Positions 1 through 12,700 of a stretch of 64,000 nt of DNA are shown piece by piece (the stretch's first letter is position 1; every line of letters starts with the position of its first letter). The position numbers were made by a program, and so were the translations under genes. This stretch comes from Aplysia californica (taxonomy: Eukaryota > Mollusca > Gastropoda > Aplysiida > Aplysiidae): assembly GCF_000002075.1 (NCBI RefSeq), contig NW_004797349.1:1584776-1648775 (forward strand), read 5' to 3'. Under the pieces are notes generated by a model, which searched no databases, had not been told where the DNA came from, and saw only the letters and a program-made list of their open reading frames with translations.

Positions 1-2135
1 GCAATATGTTCTCTCCCCATGCACCATAACAAATATTATCACCGTGGAGCTTCGAACTTTTAAGAAAACTATTGTACACGGGTTATCAAAGCTTGCTCAT
101 GTATCTGGAATCAACTTTTGTGTACAGCTACAACGACAGCAGGCGGTAGGAGGGCGCCACTGGAAGTAGAAGACCCCTTTCTTTCTTTAACTTTAATTCT
201 GTTGTTTCTGTCCGTCTGAGTGTCTTACTTTGTCCCAGCACTAAATTACCTGTTGTTATGTTGTCGATATGCTGGTCTTTACTCACGCAAACTAATGAAA
301 ACAAAAACTACACTGGTGCGTCCCTGAAGTTGAATAAAAGTATTTAAAAAAGCAAAGGCCAATGGTTTAAGAATGGTGATTAACCGGTGTTTGGGAAAAG
401 GGAAAAAAACTTACCTTGTTGAATTGATAGTGCCCTGAAATCGGAATAATAATTTTTGAACAGAATATTTAATTATGAGAACCACTGCATTTCACGGGCG
501 TCATTTGACTGACAGTCTAAATCTAAAATCTTAAGGAAGTTAAAAGCGCACACTCGACGAAGAATCCTACATTTTTGCAAACATTCACCATCCAGCGAAA
601 AAGAATTTCGTTCTGTGAGTCAGTGTGAGTGATATACTCGTGCGGGCCTTCGGGAACACTCTTAATATTAATACTACAGTACACGTATCAGAAGCTTATC
701 ATTATAGTTTGGATCTTCTTGCCCCGAAAGTCCGTTCTCCCTAAAGCTGACGCATGTTTATTATATGGCCACTCAGTATCGATCCCAACAGTCAATCGCC
801 CAGTCCTCGGTCCGATAAGGACCTTTGTACCAGAAAATTGGCCTGATGCTTGCTGCGAGATCGTTGCCCTTTGTTGTGGTGGGCAGCCTGCTAATAAATA
901 ATATGAGTGTTCTGTTAGGCTTTCGAGTGCGTTCGTAACTTCTTTGAGGGATGTTTATTTTGTTACCTCAAATAAATGGTAAAGTCTAAACGCGATAAAG
1001 TAATATTATCACTTTCAATGTGGGTGTTTTATTGCTCAAAATTGCACAGTGCGTGCAATGAAATGATATTATTATTATCACTTTCAATATCTCTTTTCTG
1101 TTACTTAATAAACGTGTAGTGTGCAGTGTGCATGGAAAAGGCAGGTGGGGGCGGGGTTGGGGGCATGCATGTAGGCTACCGTTTGTAGAATTGATCTTTT
1201 CAACTTTCTTTTTCTAATATTTATTCAGTCTATTGCCTTGCTTTTCCAGCCAGCACAAAAAGATCAATAGCACTGTATTAAATTGGCGAGCTCCCCTATC
1301 CACTCTTTTTTTTTCCAAACAATAATACATGTAGAATCTACAACAATACATTCCAATCGCAAGACCCCCCCCCCAAAAAAAAAAACCCACACACATAGAG
1401 CCCACTGCTACCGTTAACATAAACAATGTCTAGAGGAAAGCTGAACTCCCAATCCCTCCTAGATCAAATGAAGTTTTGATCTAGAAAGAATGTCTTTGAA
1501 AGTAAGATAAATCACAAGCCCTATTGCCAAAAAGAAAGCATTCAGCCTTACTATACCGGTGCATTATATTATTGGGTAACCTGGCAGAGCCTATTCTAAA
1601 GAACGGCACTGACTTAAGTTACACTCAGCTCCATTAAAAACGCCCCACTTTTCAAATGCACGCAGCGTTATACAAATCCCGTGTTGGAAAAAAGTTCACA
1701 ATGTGAGCTATTGTCCACCGTCTGGCATTACAACTAAATTTTCTCATTTTGTGGCATGCTCAAAACGGGTAAAACATCATATTATAACTTTATTTTGTTA
1801 CTTCTTTTTGCCGTAAATCAACCAGATTTTTGCGCTACACATAACTACATATTTGTTTCGGGTGGGGGGGGGGGGGAGAGAAAACACGTTCAGTTCTTAA
1901 ATTGATCTCTTAAGGACTGAAGAGCGCAACCGCACCATTTGAATTCCCATCGCCGGTGTTAATCAAAGGCGCGTTGCGGCACGGTTTTTATGTTGATAAC
2001 GGACTCCATCTACAACATGTAGTGGAAGACTGCACGAACGTTTCCAGACAACTGGAAGCGTCGCCGATCAAGAGAAAGGACGGGACTACCAAAGGACAAA
2101 ACCGCACAACACCATATTGGTATTTGCCACCTTTT
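1..2135. other. Intergenic DNA, no gene recognised
   Basis: I see no coding exon with a recognisable protein family here. The longest open frame (629-901, plus) encodes about 90 residues with no domain I recognise and no clear splice context. There is a poly-G run near 1863-1876, a poly-C/A run near 1365-1385, and a short imperfect direct repeat with core attatcactttcaat at about 1001-1019 and 1072-1088. AATAAA-like words occur near 893 and 971, but no gene can be tied to them. Confidence 0.5.
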
Positions 2136-2313
2136 CTGTCCCGTTGTTTTCTGCAAGAAAAATTCTGAAATTATGCAAACTGAGCCCAAAAATGTGAAAG
2201 TATGCGATTCTGTTAATTTTAACAAAGAATGATAAAGGAAAATACTCAGAAAGTATGCAAAAAATGATCAAATTTTGCTAAATTATGCGGGGTGCATAAA
2301 ACCACGAGGACAG
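2136..2313. mobile_element. Short TIR element (MITE), copy 1 of 3
   Basis: A 178-bp non-coding element with terminal inverted repeats. The left end reads ctgtcccgttgttttctgca and the right end, read inverted, ctgtcctcgtggttttatgc. The interior is AT-rich with repeated words of the type gaaattatgca. Two near copies lie at 19499-19682 and 21174-21353, all in the same orientation. This copy has diverged most at its left end. No target duplication is clear and I cannot assign a superfamily. Confidence 0.75.
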
Positions 2314-2610
2314 CCTTATTTGGGGTGCCCACTACAGCTGGATGGGGCCGATCGGTCGCCCGAAACTGAAAACAAACACGTTTGTTCAGCCACAGACCTT
2401 CAGGGATGTAGCGGTGCAGTAAGATCTGAGTGCAGTCTCCATTCGGGCCCAATTGACAAAAGCAGGTAAGAAACCGAAGACACTGCAAAAACCCTGTACT
2501 GTGCTTACTACTACACACCGACAAACCCGGTCAGACGGGAACATGACCAAAACTCAAACTCAAAGTGGATGGAGTCAAATGTTTCCTGACGAGTCTAGAG
2601 TCTATGTTTT

Positions 2611-2798
2611 GTTTTTGTAAGAGTTTTACGGCGCTCGCAACAGCATAAGGTCATATGAGCGCCAGAAGATTAGAGGTGTTACAAGAGAGTAACAAACAAT
2701 TGAAACATAAAAAGGAAGAAGGGGAGATAAGGACGATAGATGTCTCATAGGAAAGAAGAAGCAAACCACACCAGAGCACCCGCCAACCCCCCACCTAG
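2611..2798. repeat. Dispersed repeat Y, copy 1
   Basis: About 190 bp beginning gtttttgtaagagttttacg and running to the cccgccaacc stretch. A clearly homologous copy lies at 45381-45549 in the same orientation, and the opening part (ttttacg.tgctcgcaact.. then aaggtca.atatgagc) recurs at 15376-15425. It is non-coding. The 15.4-kb copy lies in a longer element with a tRNA-like head, so this may be part of a SINE or a LINE tail. The compound microsatellite begins directly after it. Confidence 0.6.
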
Positions 2799-2802
2799 AG
2801 TC

Positions 2803-2947
<145 letters not shown>

Positions 2948-3142
2948 TTCAATGGCTCTTTTCGTCTGTGCAGACGGTCAATTTAGCTTAATCTGGTCTC
3001 ATGGTTGTCTTCATGCAGCTTTTTTCAGGGTTAATTCTGTTTATGTTTGAAGCCCAGATTCTGTGTGCAATATCATTCTCTTCCATGTTTTCCTGTCCTC
3101 AGCTATTTATTCCGAAATGCTAAAATATACTCTAAACTTATA

Positions 3143-3943
3143 CAGTCCGTGCCGGCTATAAGCACGCCGGCCTTAAGCACGTTTCGGACTTAAGCACGCT
3201 AAACGGCTCTTACCGAATTTTTGCTATATAAATCACACGCCTTTAAGCACGGTAACTTCGGCTTCAAGCACGCTTCATTTACAAGACAGTCAATATTTTC
3301 ATGATGACCCATCGAAGTTCGAACACAGTTTACACCGCAGCAGTGGAGTGTGTCAAGAGAAACACAAAGAACGCAAGCGACGGAGACACACTCACACGGG
3401 CGGAGAGGAAGGCAGAGAGATGCACACAGCCGTGCGCGCGGACATAGGATCTAGCCTAGGCCTAGGGCAAAGCTACACACGACCCCAAAAAATACAAAGA
3501 GAGTCGGGGAGACGAGAAAGGGAGGCTGGCTGCGATTTCACCTTTGACCCTCGCTATCCATTAATCCTGATTGTGTATCACGCGCAAAGTGGGATGAAGG
3601 CGGTGGTATGAGTGGCACAGCGGGCAGTGGTACGCACAGGCAGTGTGTTACAGTAGGCCTAGTGTGCTGTATCGTGACTGGCCGTCTAAATAAGTTTTCA
3701 TTTCCCATTCGACCACAAAACAAAAACAAACAAGCGACAAAAACTACCATGGCGGGTGTCTAAATAACAGTGCACACTTTTGCGGGACTACTATAGGCCT
3801 ACTTACCAACGAAGGGAAATAACACGGAGAATTTTCTACATGAAAATCTCTGGATTATGTCTACTTCGCACTTAAGCACGCTTCGGCTTTAAGCACGTTT
3901 AAGCTTTCTCCCGATGACCGTGCTTATAGCCGGCATGGACTGT
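3143..3943. mobile_element. 801-bp pogo-like MITE with TTAAGCACG subterminal repeats, copy A
   Basis: Flanked by TA on both sides. The terminal inverted repeats start cagtcc.tgccggctataag at both ends. Both subterminal regions carry many copies of the word taagcacg (direct at one end, inverted relative to the tip at the other), as expected for clustered transposase-binding sites. There is no transposase frame. Copies B (29910-30711, opposite orientation, 802 bp) and C (from 63525, cut by the window edge) are full-length relatives. CAGT ends with a TA target fit the pogo/Tigger group of Tc1/mariner; that assignment is inference. Confidence 0.85.
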
Positions 3944-4427
3944 ACTTAGATAAGCTGTGTTTGCAAATTCTGCACTCTTTATTAAACTTGTTATGGTTGG
4001 CATTGGCAGTATGCTGAACATTAGACGACGTAAACTCATGAATTTAGAACATCTTTTGTTCAACATCTGTTGGCAATCTGTCCTTAAACCTCTGCATAAA
4101 CACCTGTTGTATTAACCACGGCGATAGTTTTCATTCCAGTCACATTTCTTATTAAGTGTACTACAATGTAGTACTACTAGCACTTTTTACTTTTATCTAC
4201 AAACTGTTTCTTTTGTAGTAGCCAAGGATATACAATTTATATATAGTCACTGTAGTGAGGTTGAATAGAACAAAATAATGGTAGCTGTCTCAGAATACAG
4301 GGGCCTATCGGAGAAGCCATAATTTTTAAGTCGCATTCATTCCCACTCACGACAGTGAACCAGTGGCAAACTGTTAGTCCTCAGTGTCATGTTATTTTTT
4401 TTCTTCTGTTCCCTTTGCTTTCTACTA

Positions 4428-5175
4428 CAGTGGAAACCTGATATAACAGGGATGGTGGGAGTAGAGGAAAAGTCCTGTTATATCCGATCCCTGTTAAATC
4501 AGAAATGCAAGCATTTGTGGACTAATCCAGCTGTACTTATTCATGGGTAGTTTCCTTTGCCACAAGTACCCACGAACAGGGGTTTTGGCACCAACTTTCT
4601 CCTTGCTTCCTTAAACCACATCAGAAGAGCTTGGTCCACAGCATCTGCATCGGGTAGTCTCATCTTCTTTCGATCCAGAGCAAACTTTCCATTGGACTCC
4701 AATTTGGAGTATGCTGCCACTATCTTCTCTCTATCCTTGATAATGGTGTGAATCGACCTTTGTGGAATGTCGAACCGACGGCAAATTTCTGCCAGTATTT
4801 TGTATTTTTTTGTCAATTGAAAGGTATTTTTCTCTTGCGCTTGACATCGTTGGTGACACATTACGCGTGCGTGTTGCTAGGTTTTGGGCTAGATCGAGGT
4901 CTGCAACACACTGCAGCCCTCTCTCGCTTCACACGCTGCGTGTGCTTTAAGTAGTATGGCTTGCGTGGGCTTGCTCCATCTCTCTCTCTCTCTTACTTTG
5001 TACACATTGTTAACGAGCCTTTGTTCCTGCTATAACCGGTTGGGCTACGATGAGGCCCTGTTATTGCCGATATTTTTTAATAGAGGCAAAGAGTAGGAAA
5101 AAACGGGGATTTAAAAAATCCCTGTTATTACCGGATCCCTGTTATTACCGGGCCTGTTATATATGGTTTCCACTG
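4428..5175 (-). mobile_element. Tigger/pogo DNA transposon remnant with HTH-encoding piece
   Basis: A 748-bp element flanked by TA with TIRs cagtggaaacctgatataac and, inverted at the other end, cagtggaaaccatatataac. The word cctgttat recurs near both ends. On the minus strand a frame from about 4861 to 4541 encodes a CENP-B/pogo-type DNA-binding region: a first helix-turn-helix piece with LAEICRRFDIPQRSI then TIIKDREKI, and a second part with the ALLMWFKEAR signature of the CENPB-type domain. The DDE catalytic domain is absent, so this is an internally deleted copy. Confidence in the family is good; no function is expected. Confidence 0.85.
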
Positions 5176-6774
5176 TATGTATAATTCACTCACTTCAGCT
5201 GTAATTTAAATGTAATTACCGATAGTTCAGAAGCTTACCTACCCAGTGCATACATTACCAGGCACTGTTCAAATCAAAGATAAGGTTTTTACAATGAAGA
5301 AACTGTGCCCTAGCTAGTTTCTGTGTTCTAAGTCCCACTCTTAGTTTTAATTTATTTTAAAGGCTTTTGGGTTATCCCAAAACTGAAACAATCTCATTAA
5401 GAGTTTTGTTTTTCTATTTAGCATGGCAATAACTGCTGACAACCCAAAAGAGAGACAACTGAAAATAAAAAAGGTATCAAACTGAAACTGCCTTTAAACT
5501 ATACATTACTTTTCTGGCAACATGATCAATCTCAGATCTAGCATCGCCAGTAGTAAATTTTAGTTGTGTCAAAGAGTCAATGTGATGTTGTGGATCAAAA
5601 ACGTGACCTAATAATACATGTAGACTTGTGTTTGATGCCCAAATAAACCCAAAGACTTCATCCAAGGCTCGCTTGCTGGCAAGAGAATATCAAAATGTAT
5701 ATGCCACCATTCCTTAAAATAGTGCTGATAAGGGATTTTAATTCTTAACATTCATCTAACTGTAGAAAAAAAACCCTCAAAATCAGTAGAATCTAAAACA
5801 TAGACAACAAACCACAGAAGCCAAAAACTCCAGTCTACGGATAACCTCCAACTCAAATGTTTATTCTTTCCTGCATTCAGCATGAGGTAATACACTCACT
5901 CTGAACAAACGATGAAAGAAACTGACATACTCTCACTGCAGACTTTGGCACATCATGTGATCAAGCTTCCTATCTAGTAGACTATGTACATGAACCTCTG
6001 CCACAAATCACTTACACTTTAGAGTCACTTACACTTTAGAGATGTAATATAGTACGTCATACAATCAATTCATATATCACACCAGTATCAAACACTTGAA
6101 ATAATAAATGCTGGCCTGAAACTATACCACTCGAAGCTTTTGATTAACTAAAAACCTGTAGACAGGACAAGGCACAAAAATATATAATATATGAATCAGT
6201 GGAAGCACACACCCCTCTTCCACAAGAACAATGTGAACCCAACGATGGTATGCCAAAACATAAGTTGAGTGTTTAGATATTTCAGGTAGGCCTACCATGA
6301 GAAATGGATGAGAAGAAGTAAGGAAGTGCCAGGCCCTTTTGAAGACAAGAAAGAATATAAAGATGAAATGAGGGGATTATTGGTCATAGCCTACGTATGA
6401 AATGTATCTTGGCAAATCAGGACTAGGTCCAAAAATAGATTAAATAGAGAAGTAAAAAAATGAACACCACTGTCTACTCCACAAGGAAGAAAATAGGCAT
6501 GAAAATCATAACATTACAAAATGACATGGTCCAAAGATAAAGAATATAAGAGACTCTCATCAATGTAACAAAGGAGCTGCAGTTACTCCAACATGAAAGC
6601 ATACCATCTTTCCTTTCACTGGCAGTGATCATAAATATTCCTGGCATGGGAACTTCTCTCATGAACCAACAGCAACACTTTAAATATATGTCTCTGAATA
6701 CAACTTTTCAACCATACACACTAGAAACCAACCCCAAAATAGAAATCTAAAACAACTCAGCTCAGGATCACAAG
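5176..6774. other. Downstream of FAM136A, nothing recognised
   Basis: AT-rich DNA without a recognisable exon or repeat family. It probably includes the FAM136A 3' untranslated region next to 6774 on the minus strand, but I could not fix a polyadenylation site. Confidence 0.4.
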
Positions 6775-9700
6775 CTAGTATTTCTTCTTTTTCAAAGTCT
6801 CCAGCATTTTCTTCGTTAGATCGGGAACAAGACCAACATGTGAATCAGCACACTGAACAACACACTGTTCAAGAGAAGACCTGCCCCTCTGAACATCAGC
6901 ATCTGAAGGCTGGACAGGCATCTGGTCTTTCAGTTTATCCTGACAACTCATAGCACACCTTTGAAGACGATTCTGAAACAGACAAGAAAGAAAAATATAA
7001 CATACAAGCACTTGAAACTGAACAGCTGAGCTGTATTTACACAATAAAACCTACAGAAACTAGCAGCCTTCTTTATCATACTAAAAAAGACTTTTAACAA
7101 ACATAAAATACAAGAGCTTCAAGAACTAAGAAAAAAAAAGAAGATAAGACAAGGGAGAATTTTAATGTACATGTACATGCATGATAGAGTACACTTAGAT
7201 CTAAACCGAAATCTGCAGGATCATCGAATTTTCTTCGATTTATCTAGTTATCAGTTTAGAGAGGTTGTTCAAATAGAAGGGGGAAAAAAAAAGGATTTTA
7301 TTTGCTTTTGGTTTACTGTTGTTTTCGGATTAACCATGTTCAATTTAAGCATACTTCACTGTAGTGAAGTTTATCAGCATAAGTGGGACAACAAAATTTG
7401 AAACTGAAATTTATGCAATATAATCTAGAAATCAAAAGCTGGATTTCTCCCAATATGTACACTCTCTTCTGAAGAAATGAGAGAATTAAAGTGTCCTTGT
7501 GTATCCAGTTTTTTTATATTTACTTGAGTTTTTATGCATAGAATAGCACATAGAAACACTCCAAATAAAAAAGGAGAAACCTACCTCATAAATTTACAAT
7601 AAAGAGAATAGAATAACTAAAGCAACATGTGAGAGACCACCCGAAATCCTTTTATGTCAAAGATCATCAGCACAGAAAAGTCTAACAAGGGAAATAACCA
7701 TGGACTTCATTGAACTGATGTTAGCTTTCACTACTTTCAGTTCATGAAAAGAGATTTTTTCCTGGCAGATTTGCAACCCAAACTAAATTACTACAGGCAG
7801 CAAATCAAAAATACTGACTGTGAACAATTATCTGGTTCTGAGTTTGATTGGGAATAGGGTTCGGTGTCAAGACTCTCGTCTCGATATAATGCATGATCAG
7901 GGTCCAACGGATTCAAATGGCCCATATTTAACTTATGTAAATTTGCCTCGCCATAACGTCGGCGAACTGACCGCCAGAGGTACACACTACACAAAGCGCA
8001 TAATACCCAGTAGTAGGCTGCTTGATAATCTTTCCCCCACAAGAAAGACATAGAGACAGAGAGAGAAACTTCATGCCAGTCCCAAGGGAGGAGGTATAAC
8101 GAGGCTTGATAGTATAGATGTGTATGGGAATGGCACGAATACATACTAACCAGACCTGCCACTTTATGAAATCTAAAAATCTGGATCTCAGGGAGCAAAA
8201 ATCAGGATTTGGTGAAAATAATCGGGATCAGCGACAAATCACCAAGGTGACTGCCAAGTTGACTTAAAATTTTCCTGGGATGTCCATAAATATATTCCAT
8301 GTATGCATCGTGTGTATGTGTGCGTGTGTGTGTGTGTGTGTGTTTGTGTGTGCATGCACTCACGCATGTCAGTATTTTATCATTATTTTCTTTAATCCTG
8401 AAGTATCACATCAAGTACTCCTAGCCCAACTGTCTAACCCCCCGCCCCAAATAAGTCCCGAAATACACTTCAACTAGTGTGCATGAATTTAAGTTGACGG
8501 TCCCCAATAGACGTGGTACTCATACGTCAAAGTCATGTCACGTGATGCAAACACCCGATTGAAACAGTTTTACTGACGGGTTTTGATGACTGGCCCGACT
8601 AACCAGAGATTAGACAAAGCTTGTTTTCAAAGTATGGTAACAGCAGAACTACGAATAATCATTTGTATGTCACAACTGAAACAGTTATCAGGCCATCATC
8701 GGAGAATTCTGAGTGGATACAAAAACTAAAGTAGATCTTGAGAATCCCCGAAGTCGGAATGCCAATTAATACTACTTCCATTATGGTTGAAATAACATGT
8801 GCAAGCAAAGTTCCAACACAAGTTGGGGCGAGTCAACTACAAAATTCGGCATCAATATTTCAGGAAATAGTGCTCCGAGTTCCTGCTGACCAAAAGTTTA
8901 ACAGGAGCTTCCCACGACAAAGAAGAAGGTAGAGTAAGGGTTTTCTAAAAAAAAATTTGGCGCAACAGATGGAACAAAATAATCGGGATACACATGATCG
9001 AAATTGAGGAAATCCGGATGCTTTGAGATTCGGCGAAAAAAAATCGGGATATCCCAATTAAATTGAGTTAAGTGGCAAAGTCTGCATTAACTCTTGCTAC
9101 ACATTTCACGGGAACAAGCATAAAGTGGAATGAAGTATTACCTGGAATGACTCTATCTCATTCTGAAGATAAGCCTGGGCTCTGTTGACATCAAGTGAAC
9201 AGTCTTCTATACACTTCTGTACTTCGTCTAAAGAGTACTTGGGATTCTCGCAACATTTCGCACTGCAGTTGTACATATCAACCTGGAAAATAGAAAAAAG
9301 CAGATTATTGGATACAATGTTGGATTAATAAAACAATTCTGGTTAGTCAAAATACCTTAGTTGCTTCCATTTAACCGCTTGTTGTCTTCGTTGGATCCGA
9401 CCTTTCGTTGAACGTGACTAAGGCTAAAGAAAAGAAAGGAGAAACGTTGTTATATTATGCGATGTACCAATATCAGTAATTAAAACAGTTGTTCCCCCTG
9501 ATGACGAAAATCTCAAACAGCATCATTGTGCACGTGTTTGGGCTGTGCTCTGACCGTCATTTCTGCATTTTTAAATATGTTTTTTTCAGGAACACTTTTC
9601 GTGTGGAAACATAACCTCTCACATCTAGGCTTAGATCTACATAGAGTAAAGGCTGGAGCTTGGATTTTCTGATCAGGGGAAGAAAAGAAAATTGAAAAAA

Positions 9701-12700
9701 ATGAAGGTCTCGATCTGGACCTACCCATCCAGAGTTCACCTAGTTTCACACAGCCTGCATCCCTACAGTAGGTTAACCTTCGCCCATCCTCTTGGACTTG
9801 GGGCCCATTTTAGGAAGCACACAAGATCTAGATCTAGATCTGGCAATACAAAGTTTTAAGAATCGAGGATGGACCTTGTGCTTCGTGTGAGATGGAGAGA
9901 AAGGAGAAAAATCCTTTGCTTATGAGGCCACTAATTGCTTTTATTTGATTATCGCGACCTCGTTGAAAGCGACTTCGGTTTGTTTGCAACCTCGTTGGAG
10001 CAGACGTACATTTACAAAGAGATATAGAAGAAAAAACCAGGGATTAAGGATTGCCTCGTTGGAGGCGACTTCTCGTTGAATGCGACACCCACTGTATTGC
10101 TTGAATGGCTCAAGTAGACCTATTTAGTGTGAGAGGTGTAAGAACTGAAGGAAGGCAAGATGCAGCCACACTGAAAATCTGCTAATCTTGAACAGAAGGC
10201 TAAAATATAGAAATTATTATCGCCCAATCCAATGAAACGCAAACACTTTAGTTTAATAAAAAGGCATGACGGATCCCGATTCCACACAAGGCCTGCACCT
10301 ATGAGCGCTTTGCAGAGAGCTTTTACAGTAGTTTTGTCAAAATTCTAAATACTAAAAATTTGCTTCCACGTTCACTTGCTGTCATCTAGCGTTGCCTTCA
10401 GCCCCCCCCCCCCCCCCCAAGCCCGGTACTCATACGAAGCTTTATCTGAAGTTATCATGTGATGCGAATGCGCAGCTTCACTGACCGGTCATGATGGCCA
10501 GCTTGACAAGACGCTTGTATAACTTTCTTTTTTTTTTTCACTAGTGACAGCACAGAGCAAATATTGATTTATTTTCATGGCGACACAACGTTTGTATTGC
10601 ACAACCTGCATGTTACAAATCTTGCGTTATCTGACTATTACCGGAAAATTTCTGGGTGGTAACGAAAGGGAAAGTAGATCTTGATTCTTCCCGATCGAGC
10701 CTAAGTGTCACACATACACTTCTGTCATAGCGGTTCAATTATGTTTCCTTTTCATGATTCATCAAAAATACTGTCTAGATAGCTACACTACTAAGGCCCT
10801 GTCCTTTCCCGACTCATCACAAAATTCCCAACTTCCCGACCCATCACAAAATTCTCGACTTTCTCCCGATTTCCTGACCTGGTGGGGACCCTGTCCAGGT
10901 TCTAAATGATTACTATGATTTTACTGCAGATATACGTTGATTGATGCGTAGCGAGCAAGAGATACATCAAACCTTAAAACATCAAATTATGGTTAAATTC
11001 AGGGGAGCAAGTCCCCCTGAAATGCCCCTTTTAAAAACAAGTGAAATATTACTGCTCATTTTGTACTGAAAAGTAGTAGCATAACGCCTCTTGCTCTCTT
11101 TCGGACAAAACATGATAGATTATTTGGTATTTTTATAGAATCACTTCCGTTTCGTGTCACATCCACTACCGGAAATCAACTCCTTCACCACTTTAGTGCC
11201 GTCAGATGACGAATACGGTCAGTGCTTTTTTTAAGGCTTTGTTTTAGGCTTTGTTTTTTTTAAAGCATGCATTTGTAGTCATTAGGCATTAAGGGGGTTT
11301 CAAGGGGTCTCCCCCTGACGAGCGAGTACGTATTAGCTGTGTAGTAGGGGAAATGATGTGCCATATAACATCTTAACTAATCATTTGCAACCTTTTTCAA
11401 AGCCCAAATCGTGTTCAGGGCCCTAAAAAAAAACTAACCTATACAGCTACAAAGTAATAATACCCTTTAATTAAGAGACGGGAGTGCTTCTATAAAGGAA
11501 GTGGCTATTCTCACCCCAGGTGAGAATAAAAATACCATCGACTTCTCACCCCGGGTGAGACTTGCCAGCGTTGGCTATTCTCACCCGGTGTGAAACAAGA
11601 CCTGTTTTTCCTCATTTCTGAATACTGTCTATTTGTGTGGACGATCAAATTGACAAAAACAAATTATAATATATATTAAAAATTATGTTAAAACACAAAA
11701 GTAAATTAATTTGGTTGTCTACAAAGATGCTACGGCTATTTAACTTTTCGAATCGAGCCGAACTACGTGGGTCGCTATTTTGTTCTGCCTGGAAGTTCTC
11801 GCGCTAGCCTACTCCTCTCTCTCTTTCTCCCCCCCCCCCTTCCCCCGCCTCTCTTCTCTTTCTTTCTCTCTCACTGCCCACATACAAAATTGGGCGCTTT
11901 TTCGGTAGTTCCCACCCCGCAATTGTTATTCGCCGGTTTTGGCCTCAAGAGAGGGGGGTATCAGGGGAGCTTGCCCCCCTGTCCTAATAAAAATGAGGTG
12001 GGGGGTTTCAGGGGGGGGCATGCCCCCCTGAATTTTACCATAATTTGATGTTTTGCTATTTAGGTTTGATATCTTAGCTCGCATCAAACGTATAGATCTA
12101 GATTCTAGATCTAGATCAGGCTCAAAATATGGGTGGGAACTACCGAAAAAGGGCCCAAAATTGCAAGTTTTTAACACTAGAGCGCTGGAACGTTTAATCA
12201 CGGTGAACGCTACACTAGTTGGCCTCAATCACGGTGAGGGCACACTGGGTGAGAATAGCGCAAAGGCTCGCCTGCGCTATTCTCACCTGGGGAGGTGGCC
12301 TTTACAAATTTACAGATTATTTAAACCAATACTCTTGGTCTTGGAGCCAAAACCAGAGAATACCAAAATTAAGGTAGTTTAGCCCTCAAAACAGTGCATC
12401 TGCCTTTGGGTCTAAACGTAAAAATGTACACCGACAAGTAGGCCTATAGTCTATAGTATAGAGTAACAGACAAGCACAGTGACAGTACAGAGTAGTCTTG
12501 TGAGTGGTGCAAGAGTGATGGGGGTGGGGTCACTATCTGGAAATGAATGGGGGCAGCAAATAAGCAGTGTTGGTTAGATATAATAAGGCAGAAATCTACA
12601 AATGAATCGTGTGCATTTATCTCAGGAAATGCATTTCATCATAATTTTCATTTTCTGGTTTTTGCCCTTGAACTTGAACTTCGCCGGCTTTTTCTTCTTC

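Noticed and set aside
629-901. 90-codon open frame
   Set aside because: No recognisable domain, no splice or polyadenylation context, and length expected by chance in this amount of DNA.
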